NCBI GenBank assembly: GCA_017651425.1
Contig: JAGCCZ010000005.1
Location: 1-64,000 of the forward strand
Source of the DNA: Bacteroidales bacterium
GTDB taxonomy: Bacteria; Bacteroidota; Bacteroidia; Bacteroidales; WCHB1-69
Length of the DNA stretch: 64,000 bases
Reading direction: 5' to 3'
Positions 1 through 8,279 of this stretch are shown here, one piece after another. Below the pieces are notes generated by a model. That model did no database searches. It was not told the origin of the DNA and was given only the letters and a program-made list of their open reading frames with translations. Numbering within the stretch: position 1 is the first letter of the stretch; the number at the start of each line of letters is the position of its first letter. The translations under genes were made by a program, and so were the position numbers.

Positions 1-916
1 AGTAGAAACCCGCATTCGCCAAAAAGTCCATATTGAAGCGGTTGACATCCAGCACTTCCGGAGCCATTTTCAGATGATCGTAATATTCGGTGGTGTCGGG
101 CCATATCAGGCCAGGCATGGAGTACGGACTGCTGACATCGTTATCGTAGCCGGCCATGAAGGTGTACCACGGCATGCGGAGGCGCACGCCGGCGGAGAGC
201 GTCACCCATGTTTTCGGGGAGACGGGCGCGTGAAACTCGAACTTCACCGGCATCGAGAAACCGGTGCTGTATATGCAGTAATAGGTGTTGTTAAAGGGCA
301 CTCTGTTCTCGTTTGCTATCCACGACTCCTCCCAATCATTGCGATTGTGGGAACGGAAAGCCCCTGTGGTGCCGTATTCGAGCCCTGCCGAGAGGCCGAG
401 GTACTTGGCGAAGTGGTAGGCAAACTCCAGCCCAATGTGGCCGCCGATGGAATTCTTGGCCTTCATATACTGCGTATTCGACAACTTTGCCTTAGACAGG
501 ATGTCAGCCTCCAGCACATAACCCAGTTGAAAACCTTTGAAGAAAAGAGGATCTGGCAGGTCCGCATACCACTTCTTCTTAGGTTCTTTCTGGGAGAGAG
601 ACTCTTTCGAAGCAGTGGCTTGGAATGTTTGGGCGGTAGTGTCCAAATTTGTGGCAAATATATTCTCCTCAACATTTTGTTTCCCGGTAACATTATCATT
701 ACGTACCTCTTTATGCAACTGAATCGTATCGTGCAGGAATATCGTGTCACGAGAGACGATGGTGTCGTACACCACCTGTGTCTCGACCACATAGATGGTA
801 TCGCTCTGCTGTGCCTCAACACTTAAGGCAGATATCAGCAAGATACTCAGCAACATTCCATAGCGTATTATTCTCAATAATCCATTGTTCATAGGAAAAA
901 TGTTTTGCTGTTTCAT
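1..916 (-). CDS. Outer-membrane beta-barrel-like protein (C-terminus beyond window)
   Basis: Secreted protein, probably an outer-membrane barrel; no named family recognised. About 305 residues are visible before the frame leaves the window. The N-terminus has a hydrophobic signal stretch (MLLSILLISA) ending near V-E-A-Q-Q. Just after it come DT repeats (SDTIYVV, YDTIVSRDTIF, HDTIQL), then alternating aromatic-rich strands (FQLGYVLEADIL, LGLSAGLEYG, VTLSAGVRLRMPWY) typical of barrel walls. Two in-frame starts exist: ATG 916, with AGGA eight bases upstream (chosen), and ATG 892. It is the last visible gene of the sigma factor/TonB receptor operon, 64 bases after the DUF4249 gene. The DT repeats resemble the tail of the small membrane protein at 4385-4948. 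Confidence 0.75.
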   Translation of the reverse strand, partial: MKQQNIFPMNNGLLRIIRYGMLLSILLISALSVEAQQSDTIYVVETQVVYDTIVSRDTIFLHDTIQLHKEVRNDNVTGKQNVEENIFATNLDTTAQTFQATASKESLSQKEPKKKWYADLPDPLFFKGFQLGYVLEADILSKAKLSNTQYMKAKNSIGGHIGLEFAYHFAKYLGLSAGLEYGTTGAFRSHNRNDWEESWIANENRVPFNNTYYCIYSTGFSMPVKFEFHAPVSPKTWVTLSAGVRLRMPWYTFMAGYDNDVSSPYSMPGLIWPDTTEYYDHLKMAPEVLDVNRFNMDFLANAGFY

Positions 917-980
917 ACTAATATTCCTTGTCGTTTATCTAAAGATGCAGTAATGAAAAAAGGTTACAAACTTTCTGCCC

Positions 981-1880
981 TTAACGACTCACTTTTCTCA
1001 TACAAAAGGCACCGAAAAGTCCGTACCCGTTTTGGATGTTGTTATAGGTGTGCAACGGCTCCAACAGTAGCGAGTTAAGATAGTCCTGCGAGTCGGTCCA
1101 AGTGTTTTCATAAAGATAGCAGTTTTTATCCAAAAAGAGCAGATAGTATGATCCGTTGTCCACTCCGTCGTCTTCCAAAGGCAGGAGCTTGTCTTTCAGC
1201 AGCCGGATGGTTTGTCCGTTCCGTCCCTCATCGGAGAAGGTCTGTAGCCAAGTCTCACCATCTGAAAGAGATTCCAATGTCCATTCCCTGAACCAAAATT
1301 CGGAAGGACCCTCGCCAACCATGCCATAATATGCAATAGCGTAGTAGTTCTCGCTTGTCGGATCATCTCGCCACTGCATATAAACATCGCGATGTGGATT
1401 GTTGCTCACCACACCATCGTGGATGTCGTGCTCCACCACAATTGTATCAAAATGGCAATCCGCTTCATAGCTGTAGGGCACGGTGCAGGAGGCGGTGATA
1501 CCTTCATATCCGGGATAAGAGGCTCTGACGAAGTAGGTTTTCCCTTCCTCAATGGGGAAATCCTGCTTGTGAAAGACATACTTCTTGCGGTTGTTGTCAA
1601 AGACTCCCGTCACCCAGTGCTCGCCATCGCACGAAAGCTCAACGATACCATCCGGAATAATGTGGATGTATTCATTTCTTCCTGCACCATACATCAATTT
1701 ACTGTGAGATAGTACGATGCAAGTACTGTCCAACTGCGGACACAAGCGTCCGTATAACACCAGCTTCGGTGTTTCATCATTAATGTCCCGAATGTTGAGC
1801 GTGTCCTCGCATCCTCCAAACAGGAATCCTATCCATATTATTAATACAATTAACAGTATTGGGTTTTCAGACAATTTCAT
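981..1880 (-). CDS. DUF4249-family lipoprotein
   Basis: Outer-membrane-associated lipoprotein of the DUF4249 type, which in Bacteroidota is usually encoded directly after a TonB-dependent receptor, as here (19 bases after it). The 299-residue product has a signal peptide with lipobox LFGGC around residue 24. After it comes the family-like opening (LVLYGRLCPQLDSTCIVLSHS), a segment resembling an Ig-like fold with a Y-F-V-R strand (GKTYFVRASYPGYEG) and a C-terminal half ending in a Y-L-N-S-L motif. The family's role is not established; by position it is inferred to be an accessory surface partner of the receptor. The family call rests on pattern and context. Confidence 0.8.
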   Translation of the reverse strand: MKLSENPILLIVLIIWIGFLFGGCEDTLNIRDINDETPKLVLYGRLCPQLDSTCIVLSHSKLMYGAGRNEYIHIIPDGIVELSCDGEHWVTGVFDNNRKKYVFHKQDFPIEEGKTYFVRASYPGYEGITASCTVPYSYEADCHFDTIVVEHDIHDGVVSNNPHRDVYMQWRDDPTSENYYAIAYYGMVGEGPSEFWFREWTLESLSDGETWLQTFSDEGRNGQTIRLLKDKLLPLEDDGVDNGSYYLLFLDKNCYLYENTWTDSQDYLNSLLLEPLHTYNNIQNGYGLFGAFCMRKVSR

Positions 1881-1899
1881 AATCGGAAGCTATTGATTT

Positions 1900-4338
1900 T
1901 TAAAACTTAAAGGAGTATGTGAATGTCGGGATAATGGGGAAGATGCAGATCTGTTTGATGACAGGTACGGAGTTCTGTGCCTGCTCATCGTATTCACTTC
2001 CAACAAAATAGAAGAACGGGTTTTTATAGTTGTACACGTTATAGATGCTGACCTCGAAAATGCTCTGGCCCTTGTTTTTCTTGTGCGGTTTCAGGAACTG
2101 GACACCGATGTCAAGATGGTGAAAGGGTTTCATCCTGACATTGTTCTTGTCGCCGTAGTTTTCTGTAAATCCTTGAAAAACGGTGTTGGTTATGTCGTTA
2201 TTGACGTTTTCGGACAAGTTGAGATGATCGGTCATAGTATAGTACATATAGATGGAGCTTGGCAGGGTCACGGCATTGCCGGAGGCAAAAACCCATGAGG
2301 CCGACAGGTTGATCTTCGGTGTAGGGCTGTACATCACCACGATGGACACGTCGTGGCGGCGGTCGTAGCGGGCGAAGTAGGGTTTGCCGAAGTTAAGCTC
2401 GTCGAACTGCTGCTTGGTCCATGAGAGGGTATAGCCTACCCAACCTGTCACTTTCCCGATCTCTTTGCGTACTAAAAACTCCACACCATAGGACCAGCCT
2501 TTTCCTGAAGTGACATTCTGACTCCACCGATTCTGGAAGTTGGTGGTGTTGGCGGGCTGGTTCTCCATCATCGTTTCAATCATATCCATAAAAAAGGAGG
2601 CTCCTTCCTTGTAGGCTAATATATTGTTCATTCTCTTGTAGTAGCCTTCTATGGAGAATGAAAGTCGCGGATTTCTCAAGTCGTAATGCACACCCAAGGC
2701 CACCTGCTGGGAGCGTTGCGGTTTCACCTTGTCGGTGATGGGCACCCACAAGTCTGTGGGCAGTCCTATAGTACTGGTATTCAGCAATGTCATACTTTGG
2801 CTCATCATAGCGTATGAAGCTTTGAGGGCCAAGTTGGGCAAGAAGTTATAACTCATCGACAGTCTCGGTTCCGGAGAAAAATAGGTTTTGTGAGGTACCG
2901 AAAAACAAGTCATTCGGATACCTGGATTGATGCGGAACTTGTTGCCGAAGTTAATCTCATCCTCCACATACAGTGCGTATTCCAGTGCGTTTTCCTTCTC
3001 CACCCGTTTCATTGATGACGTGTCGCTTTTCACAACCATTGCATTGGGACGGGCCACGTGGTAAATGACCGTTGCACCAGCAAGCAGGCGGTGGGTGGGG
3101 TTGAACTGGTAGCTGACATCATATTTCAAGGTGTAGTCTCGGATGCCGGAGGTGAAGTTGGAGGAGAAGGCGGTATTGTCAGCAGGATTGGCGCTGCCTG
3201 TGATCTTGGAACGGTTGTAGGTGTTCATCTGATAGTCGCTGAAGACGAACGACAGGTTGGAGAAGGCCTTGTTGGAGAAGAGGTGGTTCCATCTTGCCGT
3301 GGCGGTGGCGTTCTGCCAGAAGAGCCCCAGTCTCACCTTTTCCCTTTCGCGGCTCGACTGTCGAATGTCGCTTTCCATAGAGAATTTGTCCTGGCCATAA
3401 TAGGCACTAAGGTAGAGTCTGTCTTTTTTACTGATGTTATAGTTAACTTTCCCGTTGATGTCGAAAAAATAATATCCAACCCCAGCACCGTCAAGGGCAT
3501 GTTTCATAATAGGCTTGGCCAACAAGGTGAGATAGGTGGCGCGCCCTGACACCATAAAAGAGGCTTTATTCTTTGCCAAAGGCCCCTCCACCATCAGGTG
3601 AGAGGAAATGAGGCCCACCCCACCCTCACAATGGTAACTATCCTTGTTGCCGTCCTTCATCACCATATCGATTACGGATGAGAGGCGTCCGCCGTAGCGT
3701 GCCGGGAAGCCGCCCTTGATGAGTTCCACCGATTTTATGGCATCTCCGTTGAAGATGGAGAAGAACCCTAATAGGTGGGATGCGTTGTAGATGGTGGCCT
3801 CATCCAGAATGACAAGGTTCTGGTCGGGGCCGCCGCCGCGCACATAGATGCCCGATGTGCCCTCCGAGGCCGACTGCACCCCCGGCATCAGCATCAGGGT
3901 CTTGAAGACATCCTTCTCGCCCAACAAAGCCGGTAGCTGCTGTATCTCCTTGGTGGAGAGCGATAAGCTGCTCATCCGAACCTGCTCGGTATTCCGCTTC
4001 TCAGCCTGGATGACGATTGTCTGCAAAGTGTTGATTTTCGGCAAATGAGCATCATATTCAAATGTGCGGGCCTCCGCTATCCTAAGCGTGTCGTTTTCGT
4101 AACCGAAACTATTGAAAACGAGAAATAAGTTCTCTTGATAGGGCAGCGTGATGGAATAAAAACCATAATTGTTTGTTGAGGTGGACGTTTGCGACACGGG
4201 GTCATAAATCAGACATCCCGGCAATGTCTCCAAGCTACCTTGTTCATACACATAACCACTGATAGTAATGTTAATGTTTTGCCCTTTCAGAATCAGCAAA
4301 CTGCACAAACAAGAGAGCAACAATAGACTTTTTTTCAT
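1900..4338 (-). CDS. TonB-dependent receptor with carboxypeptidase-regulatory-like N-domain
   Basis: Outer-membrane active transporter energised by TonB; substrate unknown. The 812-residue protein has a signal peptide (residues 1-19, ending ILKGQ). A carboxypeptidase-regulatory-like beta-sandwich follows (about 22-105, ISGYVYEQGSLETLPGC). The plug domain (about 120-220) contains LMLMPGVQS, GIYVRGGGPDQNLVILD and GGFPARYGGRLSSVIDM. A long barrel ends in aromatic strands (TFTYSFKF). The organisation matches Bacteroidota receptors paired with DUF4249 lipoproteins rather than SusC, since no SusD follows. Its position behind an ECF sigma factor suggests regulation by that sigma factor, possibly through surface signalling, but no N-terminal signalling (STN) domain is seen. 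Confidence 0.93.
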   Translation of the reverse strand: MKKSLLLLSCLCSLLILKGQNINITISGYVYEQGSLETLPGCLIYDPVSQTSTSTNNYGFYSITLPYQENLFLVFNSFGYENDTLRIAEARTFEYDAHLPKINTLQTIVIQAEKRNTEQVRMSSLSLSTKEIQQLPALLGEKDVFKTLMLMPGVQSASEGTSGIYVRGGGPDQNLVILDEATIYNASHLLGFFSIFNGDAIKSVELIKGGFPARYGGRLSSVIDMVMKDGNKDSYHCEGGVGLISSHLMVEGPLAKNKASFMVSGRATYLTLLAKPIMKHALDGAGVGYYFFDINGKVNYNISKKDRLYLSAYYGQDKFSMESDIRQSSREREKVRLGLFWQNATATARWNHLFSNKAFSNLSFVFSDYQMNTYNRSKITGSANPADNTAFSSNFTSGIRDYTLKYDVSYQFNPTHRLLAGATVIYHVARPNAMVVKSDTSSMKRVEKENALEYALYVEDEINFGNKFRINPGIRMTCFSVPHKTYFSPEPRLSMSYNFLPNLALKASYAMMSQSMTLLNTSTIGLPTDLWVPITDKVKPQRSQQVALGVHYDLRNPRLSFSIEGYYKRMNNILAYKEGASFFMDMIETMMENQPANTTNFQNRWSQNVTSGKGWSYGVEFLVRKEIGKVTGWVGYTLSWTKQQFDELNFGKPYFARYDRRHDVSIVVMYSPTPKINLSASWVFASGNAVTLPSSIYMYYTMTDHLNLSENVNNDITNTVFQGFTENYGDKNNVRMKPFHHLDIGVQFLKPHKKNKGQSIFEVSIYNVYNYKNPFFYFVGSEYDEQAQNSVPVIKQICIFPIIPTFTYSFKF

Positions 4339-4384
4339 AAGAGGTGTAGTTTATGTTAGTGTGTGCGTTAACAAGTGAGCTTTA

Positions 4385-4948
4385 TCAGTTTTCAGTCTCA
4401 TAAACGGTATCCTTGACAATGACCGTTTCGCGAAGATGCACGGTGTCGCGCTGGACGATGATCTTCTTGATGACCACCGGCTCGGATGTTGTGGATGTCG
4501 CCGTGGCTTCGGGAGCAGCTGTTTTGACGGTTTCCTCCTTTTGAGAAGAAATCTTGGAGCTGTTTGAAGCAGTTGATGTTTGGTTCTCCTGTCGGACAAC
4601 AGCCTGCTCAGAGGGTTCTGTTGTATAAAGGACCGTGCTGTCTGTGAAGGGTTCTTCCGCCAAGGAGTCAGTCGTCACCAGGGTAGTTTGTTCGGTGGGA
4701 AGTTGCGAGGGCGCCTTGTCTTGCAGCGCATGGGTGACAGCCAGGGTTCCGCCCACGCCCACGGCGAAAGAGACGGCCCCAATCAAAATCTCCTTGGCGT
4801 GTGCCAGCAGCCAGACACCCGCGCCGGTTTTGGAGGCGGAGGCGGCAGCGGCAACCTGGGCGTCTGTCATCGGGGCCTGCGGCATGCGGGAGACATCGGA
4901 AACGCTCCGCTCAAAAAGACGGTCTATATTCGTATGGTTATTTCTCAT
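4385..4948 (-). CDS. Small inner-membrane protein, possible anti-sigma factor, with DT-repeat tail
   Basis: 187-residue protein with a cytoplasmic-looking N-terminus (about 55 residues, opening MRNNHTNIDRLFERSVSDV), one membrane segment (ILIGAVSFAVGVGGTLAVTH) and an extracytoplasmic Ser/Thr/Glu-rich region. It ends in DT repeats (QRDTVHLRETVIVKDTVYE). The I-D-R-L-F-E-R opening and single membrane pass resemble small membrane proteins that follow ECF sigma genes in this phylum, so an anti-sigma role is plausible but unproven. ATG 4948 overlaps the preceding lipoprotein stop by 11 bases. The frame extends further upstream, but that part lies on top of the lipoprotein gene and is not protein-like. 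Confidence 0.7.
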   Translation of the reverse strand: MRNNHTNIDRLFERSVSDVSRMPQAPMTDAQVAAAASASKTGAGVWLLAHAKEILIGAVSFAVGVGGTLAVTHALQDKAPSQLPTEQTTLVTTDSLAEEPFTDSTVLYTTEPSEQAVVRQENQTSTASNSSKISSQKEETVKTAAPEATATSTTSEPVVIKKIIVQRDTVHLRETVIVKDTVYETEN

Positions 4949-5423
4949 AATGCTCGTCCGTGATGGTAAAGGTGAGTTTCCCATAGAATGGGTGACCGTT
5001 GAACCAGCGGCCATAGTGGTGTTTCTCTTCGTATTTGTAGTGTATGGAGTTGAAATTATAGGGACTGATGCCTGTGGTATCGGTTCTGAAAAAAACAATC
5101 TGCTGTTCCGGCTCCCCGGCAAAGCGGAATGTGACACTGTCGCCGTAATACTGCATAAACGTAGCAATTGCCTCTTCAAGACTGGCACTGCCGATGCCGC
5201 CGTTGCTCTGTATGACCACCTCTTCGCTCGGGGCGAGCGTGTAGGTTTTGTTCCCCACGTCAAAGCCCAGTTCGCTGGTGGCACAGTCGCGAGTGCCCGG
5301 AATGACCGTCACCGTTTGGGACGATTCGTTACGGATGACCATATCCTCGTCGTAGCCTGGGTCGCAGGCGGTGGCCAGCACCGTTAGCAGGATAATTGCT
5401 GTGAATCGTATCGTCAATTTCAT
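4938..5423 (-). CDS. Small lipoprotein of unknown function
   Basis: 161-residue predicted lipoprotein. The signal peptide MKLTIRFTAIILLTVLATAC ends in lipobox LATAC. The mature part is polar, with predicted beta strands (MVIRNESSQTVTVIP, KLTFTITDEHYEK) and no recognised domain. It overlaps the next gene by 11 bases, so the two are probably translationally coupled. It lies within the ECF sigma-TonB receptor operon and may be an envelope accessory to it; no function is claimed. Confidence 0.75.
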   Translation of the reverse strand: MKLTIRFTAIILLTVLATACDPGYDEDMVIRNESSQTVTVIPGTRDCATSELGFDVGNKTYTLAPSEEVVIQSNGGIGSASLEEAIATFMQYYGDSVTFRFAGEPEQQIVFFRTDTTGISPYNFNSIHYKYEEKHHYGRWFNGHPFYGKLTFTITDEHYEK

Positions 5424-5462
5424 ATCTGCGTTATTTGGAATTTACAATCATTTTCTTCTTGT

Positions 5463-5555
5463 TGCCCGCACACCTGCGGCGTGCGAATCTCTATCGACAT
5501 CGTCCTTCCCTACCGAGTCTTGCAGACCTGACGTCCTGCACCGAGGTCTCATATC
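5463..5555. repeat. Two adjacent short palindromic units
   Basis: The space between two lipoprotein genes holds two hairpin units in tandem. Unit 1 is CGCAC/GTGCG at 5467-5485. Unit 2 is TGCAG/CTGCA at 5521-5540 with GACCT/AGGTC (5525-5529 and 5544-5548) nested across it. Each unit starts with TTGC and is followed by a similar tail (AATCTCTATC and GGTCTCATATC). This looks like a degenerate two-copy REP-type element; copy number elsewhere cannot be seen from here. Confidence 0.5.
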
Positions 5556-5556
5556 C

Positions 5557-5580
5557 AACTTCTTAACTTCTCATTTCTTT
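5557..5580. repeat. Octamer tandem array on a stop codon
   Basis: Three 8-base units (AACTTCTT, AACTTCTC, ATTTCTTT) run across the TGA stop (5571-5573) of the lipoprotein gene at 5571-6140. They belong to the same A/G-rich (minus strand) octamer family as the arrays at 6143-6174 and 38920-38959. Confidence 0.5.
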
Positions 5581-6140
5581 AGAAAAGTATAGCAGAAACC
5601 ATCATACATTCCGTCTTCGCACATCGAAAACACCTGCCCCTCTGCCTCGCTGTAACCGAGGGTGGCGAGAAACTTGTGCGGCGTGGCCAACGAAATTTTC
5701 CCGTTGAAGGCATCTGCGATTTTTTTATGTTGCGATTCGGTGAGGCGGAAGCGTATGTTGAACCAGGAATAGAAAGGTTCGTCCTGGTCTCCCTTGTTGG
5801 TGTATAACGTTTCATCCACGTCATAATCAATGTGATAGGTCCCGGAGGTGATTTTCTCGCCATCTTTAAACAGGGTGAAACTGCTGCCGTTGAAGACGAT
5901 TTCGGCCTCGAAGCCTTCGCTCTCGGGAGTGAACCACACGCCGGCGATGCCGCCCGTGGTGGCGGTCCACCGCCAGGTGCCGTCAAGCGCTTTCTTTTCG
6001 GGTTTCGTGCAGGCGGTCATCAGAAAAGCGACAGCCATTACGAGGATGGCCACGCCACACACTGCGCTGCGCTTGTGTGGGGTTACTTGCACTGCGTGCG
6101 TCTTGTCCCTTCGGGACTGCTCAAGGAATAGTGTTTCCAT
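5571..6140 (-). CDS. Lipoprotein of unknown function with repeat-encoded N-terminal extension
   Basis: 189-residue predicted lipoprotein. The hydrophobic stretch VAILVMAVAFLMTAC ends in lipobox LMTAC at about residue 44, so the region before it is unusually long for a signal peptide (METLFLEQSRRDKTHAVQV...). Those extra residues are encoded by a run of three hairpins (6055-6117). The mature part looks like a lipocalin-type small domain (ALDGTWRWTATTGGIAGVWF, then GSSFTLFKDGEKITSGTYHI). ATG 6140 lies 12 bases after the sigma factor stop. The true start may be a GTG nearer the hydrophobic stretch. Operon member; function unknown. Confidence 0.7.
   Translation of the reverse strand: METLFLEQSRRDKTHAVQVTPHKRSAVCGVAILVMAVAFLMTACTKPEKKALDGTWRWTATTGGIAGVWFTPESEGFEAEIVFNGSSFTLFKDGEKITSGTYHIDYDVDETLYTNKGDQDEPFYSWFNIRFRLTESQHKKIADAFNGKISLATPHKFLATLGYSEAEGQVFSMCEDGMYDGFCYTFLKK
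6055..6117. repeat. Run of three hairpins inside a coding N-terminus
   Basis: Three inverted repeats follow one another: CCACAC/GTGTGG (6055-6080), GCAC/GTGC (6089-6099) and GTCCC/GGGAC (6105-6117, loop ttc). They code for the odd extension before the signal peptide of the lipoprotein at 5571-6140. The density of hairpins is unlike ordinary coding sequence and suggests a repeat element that landed at the 5' end of the gene. Confidence 0.5.
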
Positions 6141-6142
6141 AA

Positions 6143-6174
6143 TCTTAGTTTCTTAGTTTCTTAATTTCTTAATT
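6143..6174. repeat. Octamer tandem array supplying the sigma factor stop codon
   Basis: Four 8-base units (TCTTAGTT, TCTTAGTT, TCTTAATT, TCTTAATT on the plus strand). On the minus strand they read as the last codons of the ECF sigma gene (I-K-K-L-R-N) and its TAA stop (6153-6155). Confidence 0.65.
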
Positions 6175-6668
6175 CTCATCGCGGCCAGCATCCCTTGTAA
6201 TTCCGCCCTTGCGCGGGAGAGGAGCACTTTGGAGTTGGCGATGGAGATGTCCAGTTTTTTGGCAATCTGTTTGTGCGACCAGTGTTCTACCGCATAGAGG
6301 TTGAAGACCGTGCGCTGCTTGACAGGCAACTTCCTGATGACCCCCAACAACTCTTCCTGCAAGAAATCCACTTTCACCTCCTGGGGTTCGTCGGCCAGCG
6401 GTTCCTCAACAGCCATCCCCTCGTCCAACTCCACCGTCTCGGGCTGGTTGCGCAGGTACATCAGCGCCTCGTTGACGGCTATCTTCTTGAGCCACCCCTC
6501 GAAGCTGCCCCACGCATGATAGGTACCCGACTTCTCGATGGCGTGCAGGAAAGCATCCTGCGCCAGATCCTCCGCCACCTGCCAATCGCCAACATAGCGG
6601 TAACATGTGCCCACCATCTTGCCGATGTGGCTTCGATATTGTTTCGCCCAGAAGTCAGCTTTCTTCAT
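6153..6668 (-). CDS. RNA polymerase ECF-type sigma factor
   Basis: 171-residue extracytoplasmic-function sigma factor that would direct RNA polymerase to a small set of promoters, probably including its own operon. Region 2 spans about residues 20-70 (CYRYVGDWQVAEDLAQDAFL). Region 4 spans about 105-160 (IRKLPVKQRTVFNLY, then HKQIAKKLDISIANSKVLLS), forming the helix-turn-helix that contacts the -35 element. The last six or so residues and the stop come from an octamer repeat array. It leads a run of seven minus-strand genes to the window edge. A TAnnTTTG promoter lies 30 bases upstream. Confidence 0.93.
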   Translation of the reverse strand: MKKADFWAKQYRSHIGKMVGTCYRYVGDWQVAEDLAQDAFLHAIEKSGTYHAWGSFEGWLKKIAVNEALMYLRNQPETVELDEGMAVEEPLADEPQEVKVDFLQEELLGVIRKLPVKQRTVFNLYAVEHWSHKQIAKKLDISIANSKVLLSRARAELQGMLAAMRIKKLRN

Positions 6669-6697
6669 TCTATCGTTCCTCGTTCAATTGTAGGATG

Positions 6698-6705
6698 CAA
6701 AAATA
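6698..6705 (-). promoter_or_regulatory. Promoter -7 element for the ECF sigma operon
   Basis: TATTTTTG on the minus strand, followed by CATCC; the start codon lies 29 bases downstream. Matches the Bacteroidota housekeeping -7 consensus TAnnTTTG. Confidence 0.6.
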
Positions 6706-6728
6706 GAAAAAAGGTTACAATTTTTTTT

Positions 6729-6736
6729 TATTTTTG
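6729..6736 (+). promoter_or_regulatory. Promoter -7 element for the flippase gene
   Basis: TATTTTTG preceded by a T run and followed by CGCGC, 17 bases before ATG 6754. Divergent from the sigma factor promoter 24 bases away. Confidence 0.6.
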
Positions 6737-6753
6737 CGCGCTGATTAACCGAC

Positions 6754-8271
6754 ATGGGAGTTATCATTCGACAGAGTATCAAAGGCACGCTGGTGAACTA
6801 TTTGGGTGTCGCCATCGGATTCGTTACCACTTTCTTCGTCATCACCAGTTATCTGACGACGGAAGAGGTGGGGCTGACGCGTGTGCTGATAGATGCTGCC
6901 ATACTCTTTTCCAGTTTTGCCCAGATCGGGACAAGCTCATCCATAATCCGGTTTTTCCCCTACTTCAAAGATGAAGAGGGCAAGAACCACGGCTTTTTCT
7001 TCTGGACATTAGTGGTGCCCGTGGTGGGTTTCCTGCTCTTTATGCTGGTGTTCCTGCTGTTCAAGAAGCCTATCATCGACTTCTTCTCGGAGAAGTCGCC
7101 GCTCTTTGTCAACTACTTCCGATTTGTGTTCCCAATGGGGCTCTTTATGCTCTACCAGTCGGTTTTCGAGGCCAACTCCAATGTGCTGATGCGCATTGTG
7201 GTGCCCAAGTTTGTCCGCGAAGTGGGCGTGCGCGCGGGATTGCTGGTCACCTATCTGCTCTTCGGTTATCATTACATTGACTTGGACGGCCTGGTGGTCG
7301 GTTTCTGCATCACCTATCTCTTGGCTGCGTTGGTTGACTTTATTTATCTGCTCTCTCTCGGAAAGATTTCCCTGAAGCCGGATTTCAAGTTCATCACCAA
7401 GCCCCTTGCCCGCGATTTCCTGTTTTATACGCTCTTTTTGTTGCTCGCTGCCATCGCCGGCAACATTACGCCGCTGCTCAGCTCGTTCTTCGTCAGTGCA
7501 AAAATGGGATTGGGCTTCACAGGTGTATTTGCGATCGCCAACTACATTGCTACAGTCATCGAAGTCCCCAACCGCTCGCTTAACGCCATCGCCAACCCGA
7601 AGATTTCGGAGGCCGTCAAGAACGAGGACTGGAAACAAGCAGAGTTGCTCTGTAAGAACGTGTCATTGCACCTGTTCCTTTCCAGTCTTTTTATCTTCTT
7701 GATTATCTGGATCAATGTGGATCTTTTATTTATGGTATTGAAGAACGGGGAAGACTATGTGACCGGTAAGAGCGTCATCTTCATCCTCGGGTTGGCCCGC
7801 CTTTCCAATGCCGTGCTTAGTCCGGGAGCCAGTCCGTTGGCCTACTCGAAATATTATTATATGTCATTGGTATTCACGGTTTTGCTAACATCGTCGGCCA
7901 TTCTGCTGAACTTCTGGCTGATTCCCTTGTACGGGATGAACGGCTCGGCCTTTGCCAATTTCGGATCCTACCTTATCTATTTTATATGTCTGCTGTCGCT
8001 GGTGAAGTGGAAACTCCACATTTCCATCTTTTCGTGGGGGCAACTCAAGTCGCTGGTGGTGGTATTGGCCTTGTACGGATTGAACCTGCTGTGGGTGCGC
8101 ACGCTGACGCCCGTGTTTGCGACGCTCCCGGTGAAGGCCCTCTATGCCGCCCTGCTGGACGGGGTGCTCAAGACCTGCGTCCTGATGGCCATAGGGGTCG
8201 TGGCGGTATATTATTGGAAAATATCACCAGAGGTCAACAGACTGATACTAAAAGTGTTGAAAAAGAATTAA
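6754..8271 (+). CDS. Polysaccharide/lipid-linked oligosaccharide flippase (MOP superfamily)
   Basis: 505-residue inner-membrane protein with about 12-14 hydrophobic segments spread over its length (for example FLLFMLVFLLF and DFLFYTLFLLLAAIAGNITP). The opening IIRQSIKGTLVNYLGVAIGF is typical of Wzx/polysaccharide-export flippases, which move lipid-linked sugars across the inner membrane. It stands alone between the divergent sigma operon and convergent xerD, with no glycosyltransferase neighbours, so its substrate cannot be inferred. Start ATG 6754 follows a promoter closely. Confidence 0.85.
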   Translation: MGVIIRQSIKGTLVNYLGVAIGFVTTFFVITSYLTTEEVGLTRVLIDAAILFSSFAQIGTSSSIIRFFPYFKDEEGKNHGFFFWTLVVPVVGFLLFMLVFLLFKKPIIDFFSEKSPLFVNYFRFVFPMGLFMLYQSVFEANSNVLMRIVVPKFVREVGVRAGLLVTYLLFGYHYIDLDGLVVGFCITYLLAALVDFIYLLSLGKISLKPDFKFITKPLARDFLFYTLFLLLAAIAGNITPLLSSFFVSAKMGLGFTGVFAIANYIATVIEVPNRSLNAIANPKISEAVKNEDWKQAELLCKNVSLHLFLSSLFIFLIIWINVDLLFMVLKNGEDYVTGKSVIFILGLARLSNAVLSPGASPLAYSKYYYMSLVFTVLLTSSAILLNFWLIPLYGMNGSAFANFGSYLIYFICLLSLVKWKLHISIFSWGQLKSLVVVLALYGLNLLWVRTLTPVFATLPVKALYAALLDGVLKTCVLMAIGVVAVYYWKISPEVNRLILKVLKKN

Positions 8272-8279
8272 CCCCTCCA

